A stretch of 64,000 nucleotides of DNA, from the NCBI RefSeq assembly GCF_030848805.1, contig NC_092367.1, positions 2,666,001 through 2,730,000 on the forward strand, given 5' to 3'. A program made the position numbers and the translations under genes. Of this stretch, positions 25,686 to 40,900 are shown piece by piece; the first letter of the stretch is position 1; every line of letters starts with the position of its first letter. Origin of the DNA: Temnothorax longispinosus. Taxonomy: Eukaryota > Arthropoda > Insecta > Hymenoptera > Formicidae. The notes under the pieces were generated by a model. The model worked only from the letters and a program-made list of their open reading frames with translations. It made no database searches and was not told the origin of the DNA.

Positions 25686-25780
25686 ATGTGCTTTGATATT
25701 CTACACTTGAAGATTGAGACTGAAAGAAAAAAAAATTGGCGACGATACTGGGAAAGTATAAGTGCATATGAGGACTCGAT
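25686..25780 (+). CDS. Candidate short first coding exon ending in a consensus donor
   Basis: ATG at 25686 opens 31 codons plus two bases to a consensus donor (GAT|GTAAGT at 25781). The peptide ends KNWRRYWESISAYEDS and is basic and aromatic. A following open stretch (25817-26041, Ser-rich, less AT-biased) may be a later exon: the acceptor-like ATTCCAAG could join it in phase, but that frame stops within 15 codons. The product is not recognised. The whole 25.6-26.05 kb patch is more GC-balanced than its flanks. Confidence 0.2.
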
Positions 25781-28700
25781 GTAAGTACGACTGATTCGTT
25801 AGCTGTTTCACTTACCATGGGAATTCTAATTGAATTCCAAGTGAATTTGCAAATGAAACGCCAAACGGCCGAGAGCAGTAGTTTAGCGACAGCTGATCGC
25901 GTTTCTAGAATATCTTCGCCGATGTCCCTCGAGTCAAGGGAAAACTTTACGATTGCAGAGTTTAATATGAATAATTTGTCATCGACGATACGGATTATTC
26001 AACAAGTGGGATCAACGAAAAAATGTCATTATCGGGGGTGAAACTTATTCTCATCTGAAACAAGATGCAAATTATATTAATTATATAATTTAAAAAATTA
26101 TTTTTTAGCAACTTAATCCTGATTCCGTCCGAAAAACGCAATATTTAAACTATCTGCGTAAAAACTTACAAGAAAATTCTGGATAAAAATATTTTGATTA
26201 ATAAAATACTTTATAACTACGTTTATAATGTGTACTCTACGATAATCAAAATAATCGATGTACATAAAAAATAATGTTCCTATTGTTCAGTAAGAAACTA
26301 CAAAAATGGATCTACAAATTTTATCTAAAACTATTAATCAGATTGCAATTGCAGATTGACATTTCAAAATTAAATTATAATTCTTGTGTGATATATCCTT
26401 TTTCATACATGCACTCTCTAGATTAATACTTTTAATATAGTATAATATTTCTACACAAATAAAATATAAATTATAATTTTTATTTCTCTCTTTTATACGG
26501 GTAGAAGTATGTGAAGAATATGTTATAATTAATTCATAAAATTTTATACAATATTATTGTAAATTATACAAAACTTAATATGTCTACAATGTCTGCATTT
26601 AAAATTAATAAAACTAAAAAAATTTTTTGTTACATTAATAAAAATATTTTAGAAAAAGTTAATTTTTTTCAGACTTAAGTCAGAGAAAGATTTCTCAATT
26701 CTATTAAAAAGGAGCTTTTTAGTAAAGCTTGCTACTTACTTATGTAAATTCGATTTATTGTTTTATCCTGATAAATAGTTTAACCAAAATTACACAAATC
26801 AACTAACTAATGACACATGCAGTTTAGTAATAATAATTATATTGCATACGTCAGATTCTTTTTGTTAATTGCTTTTCCCAGAAAGCAGGATTTGCTACGC
26901 CCTGAAGACTGGTAAAGCGGGAAATATGTAGAGTATGATGAGATGAAGAGAGAAAGATGGAAGCTTGGTTGCACCGTATTTTGCGACTGCGTCGAATGGA
27001 CGTGGATCCTCCGTGAACTCCAGATTCCCTTCAGTTTACGCTGCGCACCCGATCTGATATCCCGAATTGATACCCCGTTGCTATACTTTACAAATTCATA
27101 TTATACTTTCCTCTGAGGCGTGAAACTTTTATCGTGTGTTTGATTAACATTTACTGAAGAGATACTTTCTTTTTAGATAGATACAAAATTCCCGATCTCC
27201 AAAATCGAAATTAAAGTATCAGTGCGGAACTTCTTCTTGGAAAGAATCTCTCGATTGCTCAGGTATATATTACTATAAACATTATAAACTAATATTTTAT
27301 TAAAATTTAACACAGTGATTACGTTCTCTATTTTGTGTATAATTTATAGTATGTATAATTTATACTATAATAGTGATAATTCCTATAATTTCGAGTTTGT
27401 TAATCTAATTTCTTAATTGTATTTGCAATTGTGATCTCAACGACATAAAATAATAAAATAATTAAAAACAAGAAAATATAGAATAATTGTTGCAGAAACA
27501 TAATCAAGAAAATCGTGTTTTAATAATAACCGCTAAAACTTAATTTAGTCTTCTTTCGAAAAAATGCTTCAGTTTTACAAAATAAAAGATGGAAGAAGAA
27601 ACTTAGAAAATAAATATATTTTAAAAATTACTTTTTGTTCTTAATATCTGAATCATTGATAAGATACTCGCGCAAACAAGATAACTGCACCTTAAACGAA
27701 ATTTTGATTTTACTTAAATTTTAATCATGTTTGTATCAAATGCAAAAAAACTTAATATCAACGATAGTGTGAACAATGCGCTCAAATTGATTTTTTTTTC
27801 TTACGTCAGATTATATGATTTTTATAAATTCTTAACAAATTTTTCTAACTTTTAATTTTCTATTTGTATATGCATGTATGTATTTTTACAAGTACGATCT
27901 ATAATATCATGATACTTTTTGTGGAAATATATCTTATAAGAATTTGAGTTTTCTATTGTATTCGTAAGAAACAATATTATACATTTTAATACATAGTGCT
28001 GTTGCTTTGTTACGTATAATTGTTTTAATTTACTCTCTTAAGTAAATTATAATAAAATATAATTAATAAGGAAATGTCATTATTTGGAGTTAAATTTTCA
28101 AATATCCGTTACAATTTAATATAATGCATTTGATGATGTACCTATACAGTGTCAATTTCAAGCTTCCAGTTTTTAATTGCTAGTAAAATATTTCTTAATT
28201 GCTACAATTTTAACAGACAAATAAACTTTGCTTAATTATGAATAGCTAAATTAAGTATCGATTGACATTTCGAGTTTATGTATCATTTTCATTATGTTGG
28301 TAGACTGAAGATAGAACGAAGTGTGCGATAAGATTATATCAAAATCTGCTACATTTACGGATATTAAAAGCACATAGTTATGTTACGTGTCCGCACGTTT
28401 TTTGATATCCGCATTTTTATATTTTTTAACATCGTTTTGATATCGTTTCTATCTCTGATTTTATATACCCGCGTGAGATTTTCGAAATAAGTGTTCGTTT
28501 AAGGATATCTGCATATATGCGCAATGAAAAAAAATATTACAAATAATGGTTTTGAATTTGTTCAAAATACGTATCATTATTATTATTCTTTACAATTCAA
28601 TTCGTGCTAATACCCTAGTATGCTCGTCTGGATGAAACAATTAATGCAGCAGCGAATTTATTGTCGTTTTAAGTTATAACGATGTAAATAAATAAAGTCT

Positions 28701-29613
28701 TTGTCTTTTTATATCATATAATAATATATATAAAAGAAATTGAAATAAGAAATTGAAAGGAAATTGTCCAAATAATTTAAATCAATATTCTTTTTCACTT
28801 TCTCGCGCACATGATTTTTCCAATTTTCCAATATTGAACATTTTCATATATAATCGCAGCTTTTGAGAAATTTTTCATTCAAAACAGTACAACAAATATT
28901 GCCTCAAATATTGAATTTCTTAATTACTTTTAGAAACAAAACATTAGTTTTTTAAAGATTTAGTAACTTAAAATTAGTCATTTATTATATTAAATAATTA
29001 TTTATTGACTAATTTACTGATTAATTACTTATCAAATTATGCAGAAATATGATAAAATCGTATTCAAATTAAAGCTTTAATTAATTAAATAATTAATTAA
29101 AGACTAATAAAGATAAGTATATTAATTTATCTCTAGATTTTCCTGCGCTAGTATATATAGAATGGGGAAAGGTATAAATATTTGCTATAAATACCCACAA
29201 GTACGATATCAGTAACTAGTTCAATATTAAGCAACTTTAGTAATGCTTTCAAGTCAGTTGCAACGATCACTAGGTATATGGTGCCCGTCAAACAGAAAGT
29301 TTCGATAGACCCAAGACAACATAGTTAAATGAATAGTTGCTATCACTGTTTGATACATGCAATTTTCTTTTGATCGTTGTTACGCGAGAGTTTCGATTGT
29401 TCTATTACTCTGTTCTACCACTTTCTTTATAGATTCCGCAGCACGTTCTTGCACGTCTCAGCACATTTTGAAACGCAATTTAAAACAAAGGTTTTAACGC
29501 TTTTTATTATTAAAAAATCCTCAAAATATCATACGCTTAAATTCCTCAATTGATTTTTGGAAACAAATTAAAAAAAGATAACATGAATTATGAAGAAACA
29601 TTCAGTTTTTTAC

Positions 29614-29710
29614 AGATTAAGTATAAATTTTAAAAGATTTAGTATAAATGAAAGATTAGTATCTATAAATAAAAGATTTAGTATAAATTTTAAAGATTTA
29701 GTATAAATTA
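29614..29710. repeat. Degenerate tandem repeat, about 19-bp unit
   Basis: The unit AAAGATTTAGTATAAATTT occurs about four and a half times with variation (AGATTAAGTATAAATTT, AAAGATTAGTATCTATAAAT). Confidence 0.65.
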
Positions 29711-32700
29711 ATAATTAATTACTTATTAAATTAATTATATCTTTTGATAACAAATGACATTAATTATATAAATAAAATGTGTTATTTTTTTAACAGTAAA
29801 TAATGCGATACCTAATAAATATTCTTAACATTGTTAACTTAATTTCTAATTTTTAATATACTTAATATTTTAATAATCTCAAAAATATGATTATTTTTTG
29901 CTTGCATTTATGACTACGAATTAATCTCGCGAGTTTCAGCCAGCGGATTAAGCGCGTTAATTGCGAAGACATTCTCAACACTTTGTTGAATTTTTGTTGC
30001 TGCATTTTTCTACTGTACTAGATGGGTCTAGGGGTCACTGGTCCTCAGGGAAACCGTAAATATTTAATATTGTTACAACATTTATTTGGCACTCTTGTGT
30101 TATAAAGTGAATTTGAAAAAGAAATAGTAGATATAGTAGCAAAACAGATAAAGTTGTAAAACAAAAGAGAATGGCATTATGATAAGTGACTTAGGACACT
30201 GCTCGAGTGACTTCATACTAGGAGAATTTAGTTTACATAATAGGAACGTGACGTGTAAAGCAAATTCATATTCTGAGACTTTGGTAGGTAGTACACATTA
30301 AATGCTGCTCGCTATCTTAACAGAGAATACGTTATTAATGTTATTAATGACAGAGTGTTCTGTTGCATCCTAGAGAATGTATCTAATCTTCTCTCAAATT
30401 TCTAACGATACTTAAAGGTAAAGCTATCGACCTGCGGTCATTACAATGAAATATTATAATTTTAGATAAATATGATCTTTAATAATAATTAATACATTCT
30501 AATTATAACATGTAGCCAGCGATCCTAATTATCTGCGATTTAATAATGTTATTTGAATTACATAAAAAAACTGTGATAAGATATACAAGAAATATCTCTT
30601 AATACACTTAAAATTTAATTTTATTTGCAGATTATATTTTTTTAACACGAAATGGTTTCACTTCGTTTTAAAATTTTAATATTGCTTAATGAAAATAGTT
30701 AAAATATTTTTTTAATTATATATAATAATTAATTATTTAAACAAATGTGAGTAAAAGAATATTAGGAAAAGAATGTTTAATCGGGCAATAATAAAACTAT
30801 TTAATTGGTAATTAATTGCATGATATAAATGTATTTTGAGAAAGTAAAACGTTTTGCGTATTTATATGCGCGTATACCTACAAGAATGAAGAAAATGCAT
30901 CAAGTGGCATATGGAAATCTCGCGGAATCGAGGTTACGCGGTTTTTTATTGTTCGCAGTTGAGAGTTTGATCCGACTTTGTATTATGAAAATACCGTTGG
31001 ATTTCTGGTCGCATCATTAGTTTTCATATAATTTCGATTGTAAAGTCTAGAAATAATTGTACGTAATTCCTTCAGAATAGAACGAAGTTCTCTAACATAT
31101 AAGATGGTTTCTGATAATAGAAAATGAACTTGTGAGCATATATTTATTTATACACATGTATACATCCTATGTGCTTTATTTTCATTATATATATCGTGCT
31201 ACGGAGGCACTAACTTTTGATTTGTAGCTCTCGTTGCAGATTCAATCTTCGTTTGAGAATGTTTCTTACTAAAGTAGAGTTCAGTTTTCTTATTGAAATA
31301 ATAGAGTTTTTCTTATTATATCTTTATTATAGTATCACATATTTTTACGCTTTACGTTGTATATCGTTTTGTTGCACAATTTTTCTTCTTGTTACAAATA
31401 TTTCGTACAAAGTAACAAATTTTAACTGTCAGAGAAATTTTAAAAACATGTTACGGTAAATTTTAAATTGTTGTTTGAAGTGATGCTAATAATATTGCCT
31501 GATGTTTGCATATCTTGCTTTGAAACATTATGGAAAACGCAATTAACTATTTTTTTTATATAGATGCGATTTGCATTTTTTTTAAACGCATTGCATTTAT
31601 AACGCAACGGATGTCTGCGTATGTAAAATTATATTTTAAAATACGATTAAAATGCAACCACCACTTGCATGAGTACATAAACTAAGCTGTAATTTGATAA
31701 TGGAAATTGTCTCGTTGTGCATATGTTTAGCAACTCTTGTAAAATGTATACAAAGCTCCTTCACTAAAGCGCGAATAATATGCAAATTGAATGATTTGAG
31801 AGATTCTCCAGTTGCCAAGTGACTAATAGATAATGCTATTTAAAAACCACATATTACATATCATTGCATATCAAATTTTTATTCTTTATCAGAAGCGCAT
31901 AATCAAGAAGAGGGAAAATGATTTAATTAAATGTAAGGAAAGTCTATTATAATATTTATTATATTTGCTATCTTCATTAATATAATGAAACACATACAAA
32001 AGTAATTTATATTATATTTACAACATCTTGTGTTTACAAATATGTGCTATACAAATATAATTCGTAAGAAATTATACCATATTGTACTGCGTTCTCTAGG
32101 GTGTGTAGCCAACTAAACTACAATAGAAAGAGAAGTTATATCGTTGAAAATGGTCTCTTATACCGTTGCTGTAAGCAGTTCTCTATTACATTTCTCTTAA
32201 CTGAGCGACCTTATATGTCCCTACGCAATCTCTGTGCGCACAATCAATATAACACAACGTGTGAAAGCTGTTCTTTTATTTCTATCACAACTTTTAGAAA
32301 TTCTATTTGTCATCTTTTGTTAATATTTTCTAAATTTCTTTCTTAATGTAATCTTTGCACACACGTGAGGTTTTTGCATCGTGAGTAACATTTTTGATAC
32401 TATATAGAACATTTTTTATACAAATCTAAAGAGAGAACGAAAACTCTATCTATAATATATAAGACGTATTTCATTTCTTTTTCATCAAAAAGTTTGACAC
32501 ATGACGACATATTGCAATTGGCTCACGTATTGTTTGACTGCGAATACTAGATGAGTTTCATATATGTTACTGTTATTAAAAGCGACAATGCAGCATTGAC
32601 AAACAAAATGAAATAACATCTCGTTGCCATGTTGATCAGTGCGTTTTAACAGAATTGCCATCGGCACGATACACTTCGATCGAAACCATTGGAACGCAAT

Positions 32701-34493
32701 GTCACCTTTGAGTCGATTGCACTTCATATCGCAGTAAACTGAATTAAAAAATTCGAAAACATCGCGTCTTTATTTCCTATTACAATACTTTACAAAGGAA
32801 ATGAAAATATAAAGTAAAAGTACAGATTAAAGACATCGAGGATCGACTCCGAGTTTATATTAAGCAAAAATTTATATCAAATTGGTCACAGAATTTATAT
32901 ATATAAAAAACTGCAATGGGATGTGTATTCTTATTCACTGGAAATACCATTCTCAATTTATCTTTCCAGAAAAAAAGGAGAATCTGTTCGTGAAGTTACT
33001 GAAAGATTCCTCTTTAAATTCGTATCTCTTTCTTTCAAATATTATAATAATTACCGATGGATTTCTCGGCAGAGAATTGAATACCTAATATACTCGATGC
33101 TTTTTTTGCGCCTCTTACTTATACATTTTATCCAATAAAATTTCATTATCTATTGAGCTCGAATTCTCACGGTTTTCGTGCCATTGAAAGACGATACGCT
33201 CGTATCAATGACGTTCATGCTGGTTAACCACTGAGCTCAGTTTGGAATTGGTTCCTCGTCGATTCTGTCTTGATAGACATAAACCGTAATTCTAGCAAGA
33301 AAGTGGCTTGATATGTATTGAGTTACCATTGTTGTGCACAAATTAGAACAATAGCATTAAATCACAGTGTCCTGCAAACCTTTGACAAAGCGATGTGGGG
33401 TTCACCGATGCATATATTTAACTCATTGTTTACAGTAAACATATAAACAGGTTGCTCTTGAATTTGACTGAGGTGATATCGCTGCCGGTCCGTTTGTGTA
33501 ATTTGCATTACAAATACAAAGATATGTTTATACATATACCATATTGTAAATAAATAATGCAGAGAATTACAAATATGTTAGAGATTCCAATCCAATTAAG
33601 AGAATGATAATTATATAATTATTAAATGAGCGTATAAATGTGAAAATGTTGAAAATGCAAATTGAAGAGACAAATAAACGAACGTATATATTTATTACTA
33701 TTTAAATTTTTCTTACATCTACATATAGGTACATTTTATATTTTTTTTTCTGTGATGCAAAACGGTTTATAGTGTCCTATGGTAATTTTTAACAATTTTT
33801 TTCCACGTTTTACAATTTTTTTATGATAATTGCGTCACATTGCATTAATTTAATAAATCTTTGTGTTTTCCTTATCTCCTAATGACAGATACATTTCTTT
33901 CTTCTTAATCATATATATTTGTGAAAAATATATTCTTCTACATTGGCACGCATGATGGCTACACTCAAATTATACTCAATTTGTGTCATTTTTAATCATT
34001 GCTATACGTCGTCACTGCTCCTACTCAATATGTCAGTAATTTAACTAAAACAATACTAAAAAAATGTTAATTTAACTAAACCAATGGAGTTAAAATAATG
34101 CTGTATTGTGTTAAAATAATAAATTTTGACATATATGGTAGTTAAAAATAACAAAATGTTATTTAACTCAATGTATTGATTTGAATTTTATCCTTTAATA
34201 TATAACAGTGTAATTCAGTTAACTGCTTTCAATAACGCCTACGCGAAATAATGTTATTAGATTTAACATAATTTTCCAAGAAATATTCTGATAATAAATT
34301 GTATTTATATATAATTATTTCCTCCGTGAGAAAATATATATCTCTATGCCAACATTTCACAGATTAAATTAATTAATCAGAAATATAACAAGAATTAATA
34401 TTAAATTACTACAACGGGTAATATAAACACGTAGAAATAAAAAAATAGGAAATTGTTACCACATATTGTAAATTTTTTTCTTAATAGTATCTG

Positions 34494-34615
34494 GGCTGTG
34501 TACGGAAACTTTACTTGAGTGCACACCAGCGTCGTTCTGTCTTTGTTCAATTTTAAGTAAATAACAAAGATAGAACGACGCGGTGTGCACCCGAGTAAAG
34601 TTTCTGAACGCAGCC
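34494..34615. mobile_element. Hairpin MITE with 55-bp arms
   Basis: GGCTGTGTACGGAAACTTTA (left) pairs with TAAAGTTTCTGAACGCAGCC (right). The arms share GTGCACACC and CGTCGTTCT and enclose only about ten loop bases. No coding content; target duplication not clear. Confidence 0.65.
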
Positions 34616-34854
34616 TTGGTAAGGTCTTTTTATGGGATTACAAATATTTGTTTGTAATTTAAATTTGCGAAGTCTGATTCTTGATATAAGTTTTGCTAAA
34701 CAAGCTATTTAACGAATAACAACAGAATACTCATCTTCAGACCCAAGTCTTTCAATATTATTTTTGCCTAACCGGACAAGAAGAAAAAGAGACTTATTGA
34801 TCATGACCTCATTGTCTCGGATGACTTGCCGTACATAACAAATGTGATTAATAA

Positions 34855-34952
34855 GACTGCGCTCAGATATTGTCAGTACTGAAAATCTGTATTGTACGTC
34901 ACGTAAACTATTATAGATTTTCAGTACTGACAATGAATATCGGAACACAGTC
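34855..34952. mobile_element. Small hairpin with a 20-bp perfect stem
   Basis: ATTGTCAGTACTGAAAATCT is repeated in perfect inversion. The arms extend to GACTGCGCTC at the left and GGAACACAGTC at the right with a small deletion in the left arm. Only 240 bases separate it from the previous hairpin. The overlapping minus frame 34709-34948 is incidental. Confidence 0.55.
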
Positions 34953-37900
34953 TAAGTCAGATCAGTCATCTCATATGTAATTCAATATTTAAAACATTAG
35001 ACTGAAAATATTAAACAAAAAAATTCTATTGTAAAATAATATTAAGTATATTGTTAAAATAAAACCAATATAGACACATTGCTAATGTTTCGATTACAAG
35101 ACAGATTTTTAATAAATAAATAATTAATTAATTAATTGAATATAATTAACTAATACTTCATTTTTCAGCGAACAATGGTTTCAGAGAACACAAAGAAGAA
35201 ACGCTTTTAAAAATATCACGTCTAACAAAAGCCGGAAGCGATAACAATATAGAGTGACTTTAAATTCTCTGTGATCTTTAAATTGTCGATGACACACAGC
35301 GATAAAAGATACAAAGATTGCATTGCTGTCTTTGATGTGATATAAACGAGTGAAAATATTTCTGTTTACCCGGAGGTGGGAAATAAATTTAAATATTTTA
35401 AAATGAATGCAATATGACATTGCACTGAATTAAATAATTATCATTATCAGTATAGTATTTTTGTAATAAACAGACTATTATAATTTACTTTTTATTATAT
35501 TTTTGGCGATTTCTTTAATTAAAAAGAATCTATCTTAAGTTTCTGTAAGCATGAAAGATAATTTAGCGATGCAGCTTTACATATTTACAGCAGCGATATA
35601 AATTCTAGTAATTACTACATCACTAAATCACTTCTTTATCCGACAATAATCTCGTAAATCTTTTGCGGATTAAATAAGTAACAGTTTGCATGTTCAGACA
35701 CGATCTGAAAAATAAACCTTTCACGGTTATAAACATTCCGCAGAAAGCTTTTATATTGTAGAATTATGCCATTTAATCTTATAAATAATTGATATATTTA
35801 AATATTAATCTGCATTTAATCAACTGAAAAAATATCTAATGTATATAGTGCAAAGTACGGTACAATTACCCATAAAATGTCTTATTTTATTTTAGCAGAT
35901 TCAATAAGACGTGATTTATCGATTTAACTTGATTTACGTAGTTGTAGTTAAAAGAAAGTTCAACTAAAGTACGAAAAAGAGAAAACTAGAAAAGCTTTGC
36001 ATCCATAAAAAGCTTAAGGTAAGTTTCTGGACGAATTACGCTGCTATTCTCAGAGTTAAAATTGATTCGTAGTTCGCAAGTAGTTGGCATGTAACTTATT
36101 GATAGACCGTAACTTATGTGATGGTGCTTTGGCTAATGAAAGCTCGGGTGCACATAATAAAAGCCATGAGAGGCGAAACTGAGAGGTGAAATTAGTGAAC
36201 GATGTACGAATATGCCAAAGTTTCGTAAATAATTCAAAAGTTATATTAAACTCACGTCGGTGGCTGAAAGTACATTTCCGGCTTTTACTCTTTGAATAGC
36301 AACTTCTCCATTAGCAGAACACTTTTTTGAACATTTGCAATTCGGTATGGTATAAACAAATTATTCTTCCAATAAATGTCCATTTGGAAGTTTCCCCCTT
36401 CTAAAAATTGATTACAATCAAATTTTAAATGTACCCCTAGATTAAAATTATAGGTCAATGAACATATGAATATGCTAATTGGATCAAATATTCGGCGACA
36501 ATTTGGCGGTGTAGGGTAGAATAACGGGGGAAAAGCTTTAGATGTTTACTTCAGCAGTGCACACTGTCGATATTAATGAAGATGATTCTCATTATGCTGT
36601 GTTGTTACAAATTAAATGAATGTGAAAACTACTGTATAACTCCAAAAAAAAAATATATCAATATAGCAAGATAAAAATTTATGCATATAAAATTTATGCA
36701 TATAGAAACAGTTGTGTTATAGTTAAAATAGTACAAATTATAATATATCGATTATAATGTAGAAAATGTTTATCATATAAAATTTTAAGAATTTCAGCAG
36801 ATTAATTTATAATTTACATTACATTATGTGCAGGGTAACAGATTGCTAACATTTCTAACAATTGGTATTGAATTGCACGCTTGACATATATGTATAATGT
36901 CTCTCCTAAGAGATGAGAAAATTTCATACGGAACTGTATGAGCGACCTACTGAAAAATAGACGCTTTTAAAGTTCCTTTGGAACTATTTGGAAGCATCGA
37001 TTTTCAGTTAGAAACGTCAAGTAACACTGCTGAGAACATTTTCTAAATGGTTATTAGATAAGATAAAGTCTCAAGAGACTTTACAACTCTAGAAAAGTCA
37101 AACGATAAAAAACAAGGATAAAAAACAATAATGATGGTCAATAATATTCGTGGTATTAGATTACAAAATATTACAAATAACGTTGAAATATAAGAATTAA
37201 TTTTATTGCGATGATAATTGGTTATTTGATTTTTTAATTATACACATTATTCTTTGTTTATCAAATATTTCATACTTTATTATAGGAAATATGTGGCTTC
37301 AATAAATATGGGAGAATAATTAGTATAAATATTATTAATCTAAATAATATATCATGTCAAAACCAAGTTAATTCCAATTTCAACAATGAAAGCGACTCTC
37401 GAATGTAATTTGTCAATATGCAACGTTATAGGTGGGAAGTGCTTTGCCACGTTGTCGTCGTGGACAAACACGGATCAATATTTTTTTCAGGTCTTTCGCT
37501 GAAACTTCTCGAAATTGTGTTAATTGTCGAAGGCGGTTTTCGTTAAGATAAAATGACCGTGACCGGATTAGTTTTATCTTTTTATTTTTACAATTTGTCA
37601 ATCAGTGTCTTTTAATTTTGAATGTTTGTCTCCGAAAAGATGCTAGCTCTATGGTAGCAAGTAACAGAAAAAAGCGTAAGAGAAAATTATAGGCAGTTGG
37701 ATGCTGGTAACAGGATAAGGGGTAAATATGGCGACGATGCACGATAGCGGTTATCCGCATCTATATATCTTTGATCGAGGAACATCGGAAGTTCCTTAGG
37801 TTGTGCTATTTCCGCGAAACATTATGTTCCTCGAGGGATTACTTGCATCCCATATTTATCTTCGCCTCTTTGCGAGCGATTAATATTCTTTTTCGAGCAC

Positions 37901-40900
37901 GTACGTCAAGCCTTTCGTATAAGGCTAGAAATTTATATCGCAGGCGCTTGTAAAAAACAGTTGAGTATCGCGTTTAACATAAAATTTTTCTGGAAATATG
38001 AAGCGAGAGATATGAAATTATAAACTGCAGCAAGAGTATAAAATATATGAATAATGGCGAGTGTGCGATAAGATTTTTTATAATCTTTAATTTAACCATT
38101 TTTATACATATTCTCTTTCCGAATAATATATATGTTCGACATTTTTATTGTAATTTTACGCGTCCTTTACGCGTATCATCTCTGAACTCAATGATCTACA
38201 GAATTTATGAAGAGATTCCACTGTAATGGTATTTCTCATGTATAAATCAATATATTGATCTCACGTTTCTATCGATTTTCTTCGGTTTGAATATTCTATT
38301 ATTGTATCTACTTGTTGTAGCCACGTATTGTGTCCAGACTTAATAGTCTCCAGCTTCTAATTTCTGAAGCTATTATATACAGCTTCAAAAGCTATAGAAT
38401 ATATATGTATAGCGATTACATGTTTTGAGATTATAATTATACCAGAACATAAATTTCGAAACTATGTCAGCATTAATTTATCACTCTTCTTTGCGTGTAG
38501 TATCCTCAACTGATCTTTCAGCATTTTTCTCTGGAATCAGTTACATCATAGCACGACCATGAAATGCCATTAATGCTTGTCTAAGGGTTCTAAAGAATAC
38601 GCGACAACGACATGAAAAAAGAACAGAAAAGAGATACTGTGAAGAATGCATCAAAGTCATTTTATCTTAGATAGATTTTGGAAAAAGAAATTTGAAACAG
38701 CGTTTTCACATTCTCGTTTGGTTAGGTATCTACTCGCTTGCTAATTTTTTGAAATTAGGTTACATTAACTATTTGTCAGGCAACATTGTCTTATTATTAC
38801 GGACGTCAATTTTTTAATGAAGGAAAATTTAATGGATTTTTAGATTGAACAGAGATGATTAGATTGTACAAAGTGCGTAACATCATTTTTCACATTTAAT
38901 ATGTAGGTACCTACTATGTACTGTAATGATTTAATGTAATATGCATGGAGTATACATGAGATATTAAAATATTTATTAAGTAAATTACATAATTGTTACA
39001 AATAAATGATAATAAAATACTCGCGAAAATACTTGGAAACTTCCTTTCATTTTTAATTAACAAGAATGTATAAAATACAAATTAAAAATAAGCTTAAAAT
39101 AATTTAAAAAGTCTTTATTTGTTTATCTTAAAAACCGAAATAAAAATAATTCTTTTACTTAAAAACACTTTTACTTGAAAAAACAAGTAATAAAATTTTA
39201 TCATAGATTACTATTTATAATTTGCACGCAAAATTTGAAAAATTCTAATAACTTTGTTCTATTTATCAGGAAATTGAAGTCCCAGAGTATCAAATAGAAT
39301 AAAATAGCTATGTAATCGTTAGAAAAACTGTGCTAGTATAAGTGTTATAAAAACTCTACGTATATTTTTTGTAATTATGAGAAGAAAACATTTAACCATT
39401 TAACCATCCAAACTTTTTTATTATTTTTAACTGAATTTGTTCTAGGTGTGTACGTTGTACATTATTAGTATTACAAAATAACTGAATGATGTGCAATATT
39501 TCTGTATTTTGTTCTATATTTAGAATAACTAATTTGATCAATCAAATCACTTTTAATCGATCGCGAGCTATAGCTATTCTTGAACATGGAAGAAATACTG
39601 TCACACATTCTCAACCTATTTAAAAAATGCATATTTTATTACAGTATTCTTATTTGACTATTTTTATCTCTTGTTAAAAGTTGAAAACTTTTAAAGATAG
39701 TAAAACCGAATAAACAAGTAAATAAAAATATTTTATAAGATAGAAATTATAAATAATTTTATGTTATTTGTGTGTGTTTCCTTTAATCTCTAAATATTCT
39801 TCAAAATGCATGAGAAGTATATCATATTTTGCTGAACAAACAGTTGCTTCAAAACGTGTCTGGCAAGAAAACATGCCTTTTAGAGAGAAACCGCTTTTCG
39901 TAGTTGCTTTCCGAAAGAAAATCTTTCCGCGAGCAAGTTTACGTTCGTCAAAGCAACTTTATCAATTACTTTAAATATTTTCAAAGAACCTTTATATAAA
40001 AATCTAAGATGCGTTGATTCGTGTTTGAGTTTATGTTTAAATAACTAAACTCGCACTTTACAAGATATATCCTCCTTTGAAATATATCAAATGACAGAAT
40101 TAGCAGTAGCTTAACTGTGTTCTCAAGAAAAATTCAACGAAAACGGAGTAAGAGGGGTTGCCACGAGGACAGTAGTTCGACTGTTGCCTTAAACTTGGCG
40201 TCACACATATCGCTCGTAGCGATTAAACAAAATCTAGATAAAAGGATTCACGCGCAAAATACTACCCTTTTACTACTCTCAGCTTTTATCGTCTGGCATC
40301 CCATGGAGAAGATCCGTTATTAAAAACTCTATACTAAATACGTGCGATTTCCAGCTGTTGACGATGCAAAAGCACGATTATTCAGATTATTACGAGAGTG
40401 TTTTCGTCTAAATGTAGAGGATTATATACAATGGCTGCAACATTGCTATATTTTACTACGTTCAAATTGCACGAGGTATTGTACCTAATAAATATCAATG
40501 CGCTGTTATATAATAGTGTGTGTCGGATGTGTGTACTCAAGAACGTGTATTTCATCTCGTAACGTGTATTACTCGTATGTCGAGCGTGCCCTATGCACCA
40601 TGTACAAAATTAATAGTCGACAATATATATATTAAGTTGACATAACGACAACGTGGGCGATGGATGTCTCACGACTGTTGTTCTATAATAAAGAAATGAA
40701 CGTTGATTTTCTGTCAAGCGTTTTCATCAAAGCGACAACACGGTTCAACGCACGTAGCTTTCATTCCGTTTCTCTTAATAATTCACTACCGTAGCTTTTC
40801 AGCGGTGCGTTCGTTTCCAGCAATCCGCTCTGCTTTAGTCGTTGTTACTCTTTTAGACTTATTTGAAATTAATTGTTTTTTCATTTCGTTCACGCTTCTT

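Larger units (their letters stand above)
23465..34493. other. Gene-poor stretch, possible regulatory patches
   Basis: Besides the weak exon at 25686-25780 and the tandem repeat at 29614-29710, a GC-balanced patch at about 26880-27260 ends in a donor-like GCTCAG|GTATAT. It could be an untranslated exon of a plus-strand gene such as the receptor far downstream. The rest is AT-rich with no recognisable product. Confidence 0.35.

Noticed and set aside
37413..37601. 62-codon basic minus-strand frame
   Set aside because: Protein-like composition but no acceptor or donor in phase and no motif.
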